A program made the translations under genes and the position numbers. A stretch of DNA of 64,000 bases, taken from assembly GCA_008364785.1 (NCBI GenBank), contig VTTJ01000012.1, forward strand, positions 1-64,000, given 5' to 3'. The notes under the pieces are model-generated. The model was given only the letters and a program-made list of their open reading frames with translations. It made no database searches and was not told the DNA's origin. The DNA is from Bacillus sp. BGMRC 2118. Its GTDB lineage: Bacteria; Bacillota; Bacilli; Bacillales; SA4. Shown piece after piece: positions 34,035 to 42,296 of this stretch (its first letter is position 1; every line of letters starts with the position of its first letter).

Positions 34035-34406
34035 ATGGATTTTTCTTTTGTAGCCTCAGAGGACAAAATTCGTAAGGCTTATAATGACGGTGAGTTTAAG
34101 AATTTGCCCGGCTTAGGGAAACCGCTTGTGCTTGAAGATTTATCAGCTATACCACAAGAGCTTAGAATGGCGTATAAAATGATGAAAAATGCAGGATATA
34201 ATCCTGAAGAACATACGCTAAAAAGTGAAATCAAAACAATTGAGGATTTAATGGCAGCTAGCCAAGATGAGCACCAAATTGCCATCTTTAAGAAACAAAT
34301 TAATGAGAAGACCATTCGCTTAAACAGCTTAATTAAAAAAAGACAAATCTCTAACTCATCAGCCTTTAAAGATTACGGAAACAGGGTGTATGATAAATTG
34401 AAATAG
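34035..34406 (+). CDS. DUF1992 (DnaJ-homologue C28-like) protein
   Basis: The 123-residue protein has the DUF1992 pattern: EDKIRKAYNDGEFKNLPGLGKPL near the N terminus, where N-L-P-G-x-G-K-P is diagnostic, then helical sequence with AYKMMKNAGYNPEE. There is no J domain. Function is unknown. GAGGTGGAG precedes the ATG, and a strong terminator follows. Confidence 0.85.
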   Translation: MDFSFVASEDKIRKAYNDGEFKNLPGLGKPLVLEDLSAIPQELRMAYKMMKNAGYNPEEHTLKSEIKTIEDLMAASQDEHQIAIFKKQINEKTIRLNSLIKKRQISNSSAFKDYGNRVYDKLK

Positions 34407-34474
34407 TGCGTGTTTCATGTTGTTACATTCAATAGATTCATCACTTAACTTTATAAAATTGCATACAAACAAAA

Positions 34475-34520
34475 GTATGGCCGGCATTCACCTAAACTAA
34501 AATGCCAGCCATACTTTTTT
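34475..34520. terminator. terminator shared by convergent genes
   Basis: GTATGGCCGGCATT / AATGCCAGCCATAC, then TTTTTT; AAAA lies on the left side. It separates the DUF1992 gene from the small minus-strand gene. Confidence 0.85.
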
Positions 34521-34653
34521 ATTTTTCCGGTAGAGGATCGATTGATTCTGAATCTTTTGGCTCTAAACTTGTGGTGACACTATAGAAAAATACACCAAGA
34601 CCGAGGAAAAAAATGAGACAGATGCCACCTAATGTTAACCATAAATTTAACAT
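34519..34653 (-). CDS. 44-residue membrane protein, YtzI-like
   Basis: With AGGAGGGG eight bases before the ATG, this frame encodes one membrane helix (WLTLGGICLIFFLGLGVFFY) and a short acidic tail ending SIDPLPEK. Length and the D-P-L-P ending resemble the small YtzI proteins of bacilli. Function is unknown. Confidence 0.65.
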   Translation of the reverse strand: MLNLWLTLGGICLIFFLGLGVFFYSVTTSLEPKDSESIDPLPEK

Positions 34654-34781
34654 GGCTACCCCTCCTATACTCACTTATATGCGTAGATAGAGGTAAAATT
34701 GATAATAATTTATTGACAAAATATAGTAATTAAATTAATATCTAATTAGATATATATCTAATTTAATGAAGTGGTGAGAAT

Positions 34782-35381
34782 ATGCAACTTTCAAAAATTA
34801 TTAATTACCATAAAGCAGTAACAGATCCAACTCGCATTCGAATCATTATGCTGCTGGCGAGAGGACCACTAAACGGAATTGAAATTGCAGAAAGATTAGG
34901 AATTTCTGCTCCAACTGTTACACATCATGCTAACAAACTTCGAGATGCGGGATTGCTATATCAAAGAAGAGAGAAGAATACGATCTACTTTTCATTGGAT
35001 GAGAAAACATTGAAACAAAGTAGTTTATCGCTATTAAAATTAGTAGAGAAGGCAAAGGAAGGGGAAGATGAGATGTCAATCAATACAGAAGGACAATTAA
35101 AGAAATCCGTTCTAACAAATTTCTTCTCAAAAGAAGGTCGTCTAAAACAAATACCGTCACAAATGAAAAAGAAAATCATCGTGTTAGAACATTTAGTCGA
35201 GAAATTAGAGCAAGGAAAAAAATATCAAGAAAAAGAATTGAATGAATTTATCAAGCAATTTCATGATGATTTTGCAACGATACGTAGAGAGTTCATTATT
35301 CACCAGTTCATGTACAGAGAAGATAGCATATACGAATTAAATCCGAAAGAGCTATGGACAAAATGGGAGAAGTTATCGTAA
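34782..35381 (+). CDS. ArsR-type winged-helix regulator with DUF2087 domain
   Basis: The 199-residue protein has an N-terminal ArsR winged helix (RIRIIMLLARGPLNGIEIAE, then LGISAPTVTHHANKLRDAGL) and a C-terminal DUF2087-like domain (about 110-190). That domain has GRLKQIPSQMKKKIIVLEHL and EFIKQFHDDFATIRREFI. The metal-binding ELCVCD motif of classical ArsR is absent. The ligand and targets are unknown; it may regulate itself. An AT-rich stretch with repeated TATATCTAATT just upstream could be its operator. Confidence 0.85.
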   Translation: MQLSKIINYHKAVTDPTRIRIIMLLARGPLNGIEIAERLGISAPTVTHHANKLRDAGLLYQRREKNTIYFSLDEKTLKQSSLSLLKLVEKAKEGEDEMSINTEGQLKKSVLTNFFSKEGRLKQIPSQMKKKIIVLEHLVEKLEQGKKYQEKELNEFIKQFHDDFATIRREFIIHQFMYREDSIYELNPKELWTKWEKLS

Positions 35382-35461
35382 TAAAAATTGTTTAGAAATA
35401 GGTTGTCCCTGACTTTCTAAAAATGGTTCAATAGCAACATATGAAAATGAATAGAAACATT

Positions 35462-35493
35462 AAAAGCTAGGACTCTTGCTCCTAGCTTTTTCT
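35462..35493 (+). terminator. intrinsic terminator of the ArsR-type gene
   Basis: AAAAGCTAGGA / TCCTAGCTTTT with loop CTCTTGC, then TCT. Confidence 0.8.
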
Positions 35494-35637
35494 CGTAAGT
35501 TTCAATATCCTATTAATTATTCCATTATATTCTCATGTGTTAGGTAAAGAATAACAATAGTGATTATTCGCATTGAAAGGGTAAAACGATTATACTAATG
35601 GATAGCAAAATGTAAAATGAATTAAAGGAGTTTGGCC

Positions 35638-36633
35638 ATGAGACTTATAAGTATCTCGGACTACAATGACAAGACCATGCAATTGGCCAGGCCAATCTAT
35701 GATCGTCAAAAAAGGATACTACTTGCAGCCGGTCGCTCGATCCATCCCAAATATTTAGTCCGATTGGAAGATATGGATATACGTTATCTATTTGTTGAGG
35801 ATGCAATCTCAGAAGGTATTACGATGGAAGAAATGGTGGATATGCCGACATGGATGGATGCTATTGAAGTTGTTCAAAAAGTATACGAAAGTGCTGCCAC
35901 TAAGAAAACATTTGAATTAAGAGAACTTCAGCAGATAACAAAAAAGTTAATAGATGAGGTAGCAAAACGAAAAGCAATTGTTTTAATTCCAACAACCTCA
36001 ATTGCTGAAGATTTACGAAGATATGCTCACAGTGTAAATGTAGCACTACTTGCACTCCAAGTTGCGAAAAGGTTGAATGTGAATAACATACAATTGCGAG
36101 ACTTAGCGATTGGTTCATTAGTACATGACGTAGGAAAGGCCATTACAAAGGATGATGAACATCACCCGCAAGAAGGCTTTGATTACTTACGTAAAGTTCG
36201 TGATTTAAGTTTGTTATCAGCACACGTTGCCTTTCAACATCATGAACAACTTAATGGAGAAGGATTCCCACGCAAGATTTCTGGCAATGCATTTCACGAA
36301 TTTGCCCAAATCTGTGGAATATGTAATTTATATGAGAATATGATCTCTCGTGAAAATATTCCACCTCATATGGCAATGGAGCTTATTATGACTAAGAGTG
36401 GGATTGGATACAGCGAAGAAGTGGTTCAAGCCTTCATTCAAAGTATACCGAGCTATACACCTGGAACGAAAGTGAAACTGAATACTGGAGATGCAGCAAT
36501 TGTTTCTAGAATAAGATCGCATATGCAACGACCAGTTGTACGTTACCTGACAAACAATGAAGAAGTTTACCTGGATGAAGACTATACATTACTCATAACG
36601 GGAATTATAGAAGAAAATAGTGCTGCTCAATAG
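35638..36633 (+). CDS. HD-GYP domain c-di-GMP phosphodiesterase
   Basis: The 331-residue protein has an N-terminal PilZ-like/regulatory region (1-110) and an HD-GYP domain (about 115-280). Metal-binding motifs are SLVHDVGK, HHPQEGFDYL, AFQHHEQLNGEGFPRKI (GYP reads GFP) and ICGICNLYENM. It should hydrolyse c-di-GMP. The ATG at 35638 follows AAAGGAG at a nine-base distance. A shared terminator separates it from yfkK. Confidence 0.88.
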   Translation: MRLISISDYNDKTMQLARPIYDRQKRILLAAGRSIHPKYLVRLEDMDIRYLFVEDAISEGITMEEMVDMPTWMDAIEVVQKVYESAATKKTFELRELQQITKKLIDEVAKRKAIVLIPTTSIAEDLRRYAHSVNVALLALQVAKRLNVNNIQLRDLAIGSLVHDVGKAITKDDEHHPQEGFDYLRKVRDLSLLSAHVAFQHHEQLNGEGFPRKISGNAFHEFAQICGICNLYENMISRENIPPHMAMELIMTKSGIGYSEEVVQAFIQSIPSYTPGTKVKLNTGDAAIVSRIRSHMQRPVVRYLTNNEEVYLDEDYTLLITGIIEENSAAQ

Positions 36634-36650
36634 AGCAGCACTATTTTTTT
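36619..36650. terminator. terminator between HD-GYP gene and yfkK
   Basis: AGTGCTGCTC / GAGCAGCACT with loop AATA, then ATTTTTTT; the left arm is within the HD-GYP coding end. Confidence 0.88.
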
Positions 36651-36862
36651 AAGTTACCTAATTCTTCAGCAATTGCCTGCATTTCACTAATTGAAAAGTT
36701 ATCTTTGCTTGATACAAGCTGATATAAGTCTTTCAAATCATCATAGGCAGATTCGTTAAAATGAGCGGCTTTAATAATCCCTGCATTTAATAACTTTAAT
36801 TTTTGTGAAATTTCATTAACCATAAACTCGATATTTTCAGCAGTTTTTTGAGATAAATCCAT
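36641..36862 (-). CDS. yfkK: DUF1128 protein YfkK
   Basis: The 73-residue helical protein matches the DUF1128 pattern: MDLSQKTAENIEFMVNEI, a basic middle helix, and ISEMQAIAEELGNLKK. Function is unknown. GGAG lies eight bases before the ATG. The next gene (YihY type) is divergent from it, as in the yfk region of B. subtilis. Confidence 0.85.
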   Translation of the reverse strand: MDLSQKTAENIEFMVNEISQKLKLLNAGIIKAAHFNESAYDDLKDLYQLVSSKDNFSISEMQAIAEELGNLKK

Positions 36863-37031
36863 TTTGTCATCTCCTTATGTAAACATGTATTAGTATTGTA
36901 CCATGAATTGTAAATGTAGACTCTAAAGTATTGAAAAAAAGCAATTTTGGTGAATGTTAGAAGTTTGTCTACATATAGTTTAGTACGGACAAACATTGGG
37001 AAAATAAAAAGATGGTTGGTCTTCGTTTGAA

Positions 37032-37059
37032 GGCTGTTTTTGCATAAATTGTAGTTACT
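37032..37059. repeat. single terminal-repeat remnant of the MITE family
   Basis: GGCTGTTTTTGCATAAATTGTAG resembles the outer MITE end, with no second end or body seen. Confidence 0.35.
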
Positions 37060-37131
37060 CAAATAAAAAGAGAACTCATCTATATTCATGAGAAGCTTAC
37101 TTAAAAAATGATATTCCAAAAAGGAGTCTGT

Positions 37132-37959
37132 ATGTTTAAAGACAAATCTTTACTACTCGAGCTTTGGAAAAGATTTAAAAACGATGAAATTGCAGGGCTC
37201 TCAGCAGAATTGGCTTATTTCTTTTTACTGTCACTTTTTCCATTTCTCATATTCCTAATTACATTAATTGGGTATCTGCCATTATCACAGGATGATTTAT
37301 TAGGTGTTATTAATCAGTACGCACCGGGAGAATCGATGAAGATTATCGAAACAACTCTAGAGGGAATTGTTCAAAAACAAAATGGGGGCCTTTTATCATT
37401 TGGAATTATCTTTACAATTTGGTCTGCATCAAATGGATTAAATGCAGTAATTCGAGCCTTCAACAGAGCGTATGACGTAAAGGAAACAAGACATTTTCTT
37501 GTAGCTCGATTCATGTCAGTTGTACTTACTGTTGCAATGATCATGGTAATTGTGGTTGCTTTATTACTACCGGTTTTTGGACATAAAATTGGAGTATTCG
37601 TGTTTTCAACATTTGGTTTGTCTGATACGTTTTTAGCAGTTTGGAATGCAGCAAGATGGATAGGTAGTTTTATCATATTATTTATTGTTTTTAGTTGTTT
37701 ATATTATTTTGCTCCTAATAAACGTCTTCATTGGAAAGAGGTATTTACAGGTTCGTTTTTTGCGACACTAGGTTGGATTTTGGTCTCTACAGGATTTTCT
37801 TACTATGTCGGAACATTTGGGAATTATTCTGCTACCTACGGAAGTTTAGGTGGAATAATTGTTCTGATGATATGGTTTTATTTATCAGGCATGATCATTT
37901 TACTTGGCGGGGAACTGAACGCCACAATCAACTGTTTTAGAGAAGAAAAAACAAAGTAA
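37132..37959 (+). CDS. yfkH: YihY/BrkB-family membrane protein
   Basis: The 275-residue protein has six hydrophobic helices. The family signature is AELAYFFLLSLFPFLIFLI near the N terminus, and GSLGGIIVLMIWFYLSGMIILLGGELNA at the C terminus. It was once named ribonuclease BN in error; it is a transporter-like membrane protein of unknown cargo. The ATG at 37132 has AAAAGGAG nine bases upstream; the earlier ATG lacks one. Confidence 0.88.
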   Translation: MFKDKSLLLELWKRFKNDEIAGLSAELAYFFLLSLFPFLIFLITLIGYLPLSQDDLLGVINQYAPGESMKIIETTLEGIVQKQNGGLLSFGIIFTIWSASNGLNAVIRAFNRAYDVKETRHFLVARFMSVVLTVAMIMVIVVALLLPVFGHKIGVFVFSTFGLSDTFLAVWNAARWIGSFIILFIVFSCLYYFAPNKRLHWKEVFTGSFFATLGWILVSTGFSYYVGTFGNYSATYGSLGGIIVLMIWFYLSGMIILLGGELNATINCFREEKTK

Positions 37960-37967
37960 CTGATAAA

Positions 37968-37990
37968 AGGGACCTTACTTTAAGGTCCCT
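37968..37990. terminator. hairpin between convergent genes
   Basis: AGGGACCTT / AAGGTCCCT with loop ACTTT; AAAA on the left and ATTACTATT on the right. Confidence 0.75.
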
Positions 37991-37994
37991 ATTA

Positions 37995-38141
37995 CTATTC
38001 TGCAATCTCTTCAAAATGAAAGTAGGCCGTTGCATAGATATGTTCAATTTCAGCATCAGTCATATAGATAAGTTGTTCTTCCGCCAAACCTTTTGTTCGC
38101 TGAATAAATTCAATCATGTTTCTCCGTTCTTGTCGACTCAT
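37995..38141 (-). CDS. 48-residue BH0509-like small protein
   Basis: On the minus strand, AAAAGGAG precedes an ATG opening MSRQERRNMIEFIQRTKGLA, then EEQLIYMTDAEIEHIYATAY. This pattern matches the BH0509 family of short, soluble bacillar proteins of unknown role. It stops just before the shared hairpin. Confidence 0.75.
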   Translation of the reverse strand: MSRQERRNMIEFIQRTKGLAEEQLIYMTDAEIEHIYATAYFHFEEIAE

Positions 38142-38244
38142 CCTCAAATCGCTCCTTTTACTGTATTAATACAGTTAATCATTTACTTTTTATTATTATA
38201 TAACAGTGTATTGAAACTGTGCAACTATTATGTGTAAATTCAGA

Positions 38245-38285
38245 AAAAAAGGCGTCACTCTGTGTTGCCACGAGTTACGCCTTTA
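38245..38285 (-). terminator. intrinsic terminator of the MFS gene
   Basis: Read on the minus strand: AAAGGCGTAACTCGTGG / CAGAGTGACGCC, then TTTTTTT. Confidence 0.8.
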
Positions 38286-38297
38286 TACTGTATTTTA

Positions 38298-39470
38298 TTA
38301 GCTTGCTTGCTCAGTTATTTGTTGTTGTTTTTTGTTTGAAGATACTATAGCTATGAATATCATAAATAAAACTAGACTTATGATATGGAAGTAACTGATT
38401 GATTGAAACCATTGGATAAACATTCCACCTAGAAATGGTCCGAGCAGGCTTCCTATACTAAAGGAAATACCACACAATAAATTCCCTGTCGGTAACAGAG
38501 ATCTCGGCAATAAATCTGCCATATAGCTGATTCCTAGAGAGAAGGTGGAACCAACGAGCATCCCTGCCAGTAGGAAACAGATCGTTAACCCAATTGAAGA
38601 CTGCTCAAAGAGACTCGCAAGTAAAAAAGCAATTGTTCCACTTGATAAGACAATCATCAGGATATTCTTTCGACCTACCTTATCGCTTAATATTCCAAGA
38701 GGCAGCTGTGTAATAATGCTACCAGCAGCGAAGGCTGTAAGTAAAATAGAGATATTAGTTACAGAATGTCCGATTCGTAACCCGTAAACAGGGAAGATTC
38801 CATTTAATGATGCTTCCAAAAATCCATATCCTAATGGCGGGAGAAACGCAACCCAACCATACTTCCAAGCCTTAGAAAAACGTTTCATCGTGTCGACAAA
38901 TGAACTCACTTTAAATTCTTCATCAGGAAATTCATTTTTTAATGTGAAAAGGAAGACCCAGCCAATCAGACAAAGTACAGAAGAAACGATAAAAGGAAGT
39001 GCTTCATTAATGGTAACAAGCGGAGTCATTAAGGGACCTGCCGCAAATCCGATACCGAAAAATAACCCATATAACGAAACATTTCGTCCCAAGTTTCCTT
39101 TTGTTGAGAAAGAGGTAATCCACGTCTGGGTGCCGAAGTGAAGGGCGTGGTCTCCAATTCCAATGAAGAGTCTAAGGAAAAACCAAAACCAAAATGATTG
39201 CCATAATGGGAAAAGCGCAAGTGAAACAATAACAAGTAATCCACCTAAAATAATAACAGGTTTGTAGCCATACTTTCGCAGTGGATTTTCCATGAAAGGT
39301 GAAACAAGTAAAATTCCAATATATAGGGCGGTAGCATTCAAGCCGTTTAAAGAAGACTCAAGCCCTTGGTTTTCAAAAATAACAGCTATAAGTGGGAGTA
39401 ACATACCTTGCGAAAAACCAGAGATCGCAACAATGCTGACAAGTATCCAAAAACGAAATTTATTGTTCAT
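38298..39470 (-). CDS. MFS transporter
   Basis: The 390-residue protein has about 12 membrane helices. The loop 2-3 motif is weak (NPLRKYGYKPVIILGG), while the loop 8-9 motif is clear: LGILSDKVGRKNILMIVL. Helix 1 has ISGFSQGMLLPLIAVIF. Cargo is unknown. GTGAGG lies seven bases before the ATG. It is monocistronic, with the MITE copy 4 just upstream of its promoter region. Confidence 0.85.
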   Translation of the reverse strand: MNNKFRFWILVSIVAISGFSQGMLLPLIAVIFENQGLESSLNGLNATALYIGILLVSPFMENPLRKYGYKPVIILGGLLVIVSLALFPLWQSFWFWFFLRLFIGIGDHALHFGTQTWITSFSTKGNLGRNVSLYGLFFGIGFAAGPLMTPLVTINEALPFIVSSVLCLIGWVFLFTLKNEFPDEEFKVSSFVDTMKRFSKAWKYGWVAFLPPLGYGFLEASLNGIFPVYGLRIGHSVTNISILLTAFAAGSIITQLPLGILSDKVGRKNILMIVLSSGTIAFLLASLFEQSSIGLTICFLLAGMLVGSTFSLGISYMADLLPRSLLPTGNLLCGISFSIGSLLGPFLGGMFIQWFQSISYFHIISLVLFMIFIAIVSSNKKQQQITEQAS

Positions 39471-39546
39471 CTCTAAGCCTCACTTTTAAAAAAATTCACT
39501 AACAAATCGTATCACCCTTTCCGAATTATGCCAATAGAAAAGTAAG

Positions 39547-39730
39547 GCTCTTTTCTAAAACTTTGTTGCAATTTCGTAAACTTATTCTGTGTGTATAACC
39601 AGTTTTAGAAGCAAAAAGCGAGGTTGGATTAGAGAGCAACTCTCTTTATGTATAGAAGCACTATATACTAAGGTTAAAATCCAACTTTTGGGATTTTACT
39701 CATGAAGCAACAATCTATACGAAAACAGCC
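39547..39730 (+). mobile_element. MITE-like interspersed element, copy 4 (best-preserved ends)
   Basis: The ends GGCTCTTTTCTAAAACTTTGTTGC and (read from the other strand) GGCTGTTTTCGTATAGATTGTTGC form imperfect 24-base terminal inverted repeats. The body has AACCAGTTTTAGAAGC, AGAGAGCAACTCTCTTTATG and AAAATCCAACTTTTGGGATTTT. Length is 184 bases with no ORF. Together with flanks it fills the 39471-39806 gap. Confidence 0.85.
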
Positions 39731-39787
39731 AAAAGTAAAGATTACTTTAAAGGTAAAGAAAGAAAAATTATAATGGAGGAAATAGAT

Positions 39788-39817
39788 ATGAAGAGGAAGT
39801 GTAAGAATGAGATTTGA
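39788..39817 (+). other. short upstream ORF overlapping the OsmC start
   Basis: ATG at 39788, after TGGAGG, opens nine codons ending at TGA (39815-39817), overlapping the OsmC start in another frame. It may be a coupling ORF or chance. Confidence 0.3.
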
Positions 39818-40187
39818 AATGAAGGAAGTCGGTTTTAAAACAAATGTTGAGTACGGTGAGCTTCATGTGTCCGGTAATGAGGAATACGGGTTTAGACCAT
39901 ATCAATTAATGGTGGCATCTATCGCAGTATGCAGCGGAGGAGTCCTTCGTACAATTCTTGAAAAAAAGAAGTTACATATAGACGATATTAAGATTGATAC
40001 TGAAGTCATGCGAAACCCTGATATGGCAAACCGAATTGAAAAAATACTCATTCATTATACGATAAAAGGAATGAACTTACAGGCAGATCAAATTCAGAAG
40101 GCCATTCACCTTGCGAACAAAAACTGCCCTATGGCACAATCTGTTGCAGGAAGCATTGAAATTGAAGAGACATTTGAATTAATCTAA
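39807..40187 (+). CDS. OsmC-family protein
   Basis: The 126-residue protein has the OsmC fold: FRPYQLMVASIAVCSGGVLRTILEKK with the first redox Cys, and LANKNCPMAQSVAGSIEI with the second. Family members reduce organic hydroperoxides with these two cysteines. GAGGAAG lies seven bases before the ATG. It stands alone with a terminator. Confidence 0.85.
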   Translation: MRFEMKEVGFKTNVEYGELHVSGNEEYGFRPYQLMVASIAVCSGGVLRTILEKKKLHIDDIKIDTEVMRNPDMANRIEKILIHYTIKGMNLQADQIQKAIHLANKNCPMAQSVAGSIEIEETFELI

Positions 40188-40194
40188 ACAATAG

Positions 40195-40230
40195 CAAAAG
40201 CCCCTATCAATTAATGATAGGGGCTTTTGC
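40195..40230 (+). terminator. intrinsic terminator of the OsmC gene
   Basis: CAAAAGCCCCTATCA / TGATAGGGGCTTTTG is a long perfect stem with loop ATTAA. Confidence 0.85.
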
Positions 40231-40408
40231 CGGACATACTAATGAGTGCAAAATAATGAAATGTAGGATTAAGGAATGAAAAGCTTTAGGGTTAAGTAGA
40301 GTATAACATTTATTTTTAATCTTGTAAATATTCAAATAAATTAAAATTTATACGATATAATTCTGTCTCTATTAAGTGATATGCGATGAATAGTGAAGGA
40401 GAAGAGAT

Positions 40409-41011
40409 ATGCATAAAATTAGAATGATATTTTATTTAGTAGGACTTACCATCTTATCTATGGGGATTAGCTTGACGATAAAGTCGGACATGGGAGCAGG
40501 ACCTTGGGATGCATTAAATGTTGGCCTCTCGAATACAATCGGCTTAACAGTGGGGAGTTGGGTAATTATTGTAGGGAGTATACTGATTATCATAAACGGA
40601 TTCCTCTTAAAAGTGAGACCAGACTTTTTAGCAATTCTTACGATTGTTCTCATTGGCTTTATTATTGATTTTTGGCTTATTTTTGTGTTTGCTCATCTAG
40701 AACCAGTGGGTATTGTCCAAAAGTTGATCATATTGGTTATCGGTCTTATTGCTTTAGCCTTCGGTATTGCAACGTATCTTCAAGCGAATTATCCCTTAAG
40801 TCCAATCGATCGCTTTATGATGGGAATTAGATATCGATTGAAAGTAAATTTAATGGTAGCCAAGACATTAGGAGAATTAACAGCACTTGTTCTGGCTTTC
40901 ATTTTCAAAGGTCCGATTGGGATAGGTACCATTATCGTTGCTTTAATGGTTGGTCCTTTCATACAAATTTTTGCACCTAGATTAGAACGTTTAAAGGCAA
41001 AAATGCAATAA
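40409..41011 (+). CDS. YczE/YyaS-family membrane protein
   Basis: The 200-residue protein has five hydrophobic segments. The block GISLTIKSDMGAGPWDALNVGLS is the family signature (D-x-G-x-x-P-W-D), followed by GLTVGSWVIIVG. Members are related to the YitT group; YczE of B. subtilis affects surfactin production, but the exact role is unknown. AAGGAGA lies seven bases before the ATG. Confidence 0.85.
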   Translation: MHKIRMIFYLVGLTILSMGISLTIKSDMGAGPWDALNVGLSNTIGLTVGSWVIIVGSILIIINGFLLKVRPDFLAILTIVLIGFIIDFWLIFVFAHLEPVGIVQKLIILVIGLIALAFGIATYLQANYPLSPIDRFMMGIRYRLKVNLMVAKTLGELTALVLAFIFKGPIGIGTIIVALMVGPFIQIFAPRLERLKAKMQ

Positions 41012-41097
41012 AAATACACCTTTTGTGGATAATCCCTTTTCGAAATGAAAAAACTACGAGAAAAGCTTTATCCTAAATTGAAAAGGAGTATGAATAA

Positions 41098-41916
41098 ATG
41101 AATAAGGTTGTATCAGCTTTTGTACTTACTATTTTATTATTTGGTTTAACTCAAACCATAACTCTTGCAGAAAAGAATGAAAAAACAGAAGAGAAACAAG
41201 AGTCAAAAGAACAAATCCCTAGCTCAGTTATGAACATTACGAAGGAAAATACGTACCCAAATCCAACTCAGGATCTACCGTACCTACAGCCAAGTGATCT
41301 CACACAGCAGTTATTAGAAACGTCAGAGATTCCGATTGAAAATCCGGATTTAATTCGTATGTTAAATGAGACAAGCATTTCGGATGCACCATTGGCATTT
41401 GGATATCGTGCCACTATTTATATGGGGCAGTGGCCACTACGTTATGAATCAGGAGAAACGAGTACAAATTGGGAGTATCAAAAGATTAACACCAATCTTA
41501 CGGATAACCGAGGCGGTAACACAGTACAACGTATGTACTATAAACAAGAGGCGGAAAAGCATATAAAAGGTGGACTTACTTCAAAAATCTCTAAAGCCGA
41601 AGACGTAAAGAAAATGATGCTATTGAAAGCGATGGATAAAACAAAATTACCTTTATCGTTTCATACAGTTGTAGGCTATGGAACTAAGAAAGATCAAGTT
41701 TATAATATTTCACCTAAAAAACTTGGATATTTATATGCATATGCTCCTGCGGTAAATGAAAAAGGAAAAGTAACGTTTGGTGAAGTATATCTTGTATTAA
41801 AAGGTAATAAAAGAACGATTGATATTAAGAATGTAACGAGTCAAGGAATTGGAGCATGGATTCCAGTTCAAGACCATGTTTCCTTTGGATTTGTCGTATC
41901 AGATCAGCCTAGATAA
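41098..41916 (+). CDS. yfkD: YfkD-family secreted/anchored protein
   Basis: The 272-residue protein has an N-terminal signal sequence (FVLTILLFGLTQTITLA), a Lys/Glu/Gln-rich linker, then a conserved domain with SDAPLAFGYRATIYMGQWPL and YFKQ-like MYYKQEAEKHIKGGL. This pattern is YfkD of bacilli, of unknown function. It is not far from yfkAB, as in B. subtilis. AAAGGAG precedes the ATG. Confidence 0.8.
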   Translation: MNKVVSAFVLTILLFGLTQTITLAEKNEKTEEKQESKEQIPSSVMNITKENTYPNPTQDLPYLQPSDLTQQLLETSEIPIENPDLIRMLNETSISDAPLAFGYRATIYMGQWPLRYESGETSTNWEYQKINTNLTDNRGGNTVQRMYYKQEAEKHIKGGLTSKISKAEDVKKMMLLKAMDKTKLPLSFHTVVGYGTKKDQVYNISPKKLGYLYAYAPAVNEKGKVTFGEVYLVLKGNKRTIDIKNVTSQGIGAWIPVQDHVSFGFVVSDQPR

Positions 41917-41930
41917 TGAAAAAACAAAGA

Positions 41931-42150
41931 GGCTGAGACATAACCTAGAATAGAACATTATCTATAATTATTCTAAATTCAATTTGTTACTAATTTAATG
42001 AGTTGAGTTCAAAAAACTAGTTCGTTCCATTGCGCTACAGCCACGCGCTTTCCGCGGGGAGGAACCTGAGCCTCCTCAGCTACGCCTGGGGGGTCTCAGC
42101 CTTTCCTCTACCTCCCGCAGGAGTCGGTGGCTTTCACTCCATTCCACTAT
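41931..42150. repeat. compound interspersed repeat: GACATAA start and GC-rich Bacillaceae repeat
   Basis: GAGGCTGAGACATAACC (41931) resembles the repeat at 22400. From 42021 a GC-rich unit, TTCGTTCCATTGCGCTACAG, continues with CCACGCGCTTTCCGCGGGG and ends GTCGGTGGCTTTCACTCCATTCC. Its two ends are partly inverted copies (ACAGCCAC and its partner GTGGCTTT). This GC-rich unit is a familiar intergenic repeat in Bacillaceae. It is far richer in GC than the neighbours. Confidence 0.65.
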
Positions 42151-42205
42151 TGTTAAATGGTAGTATGTATTTGCAGTCTCAACAAAATCAACTTATAACA
42201 TAAAT

Positions 42206-42257
42206 ACCCGAATTATTAGGCGTAAGATTTATTAAAATACCACCTAATCGTTCGGGT
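42206..42257 (-). terminator. long hairpin downstream of yfkAB
   Basis: ACCCGAA..ATTAGG pairs with CCTAAT..TTCGGGT. No strong T run follows on the minus strand, so it may be an mRNA-end stem rather than a classical terminator. Confidence 0.5.
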
Positions 42258-42296
42258 TTATCATTTACTGATATATATGTTCCAGCCTCTTGTTCT

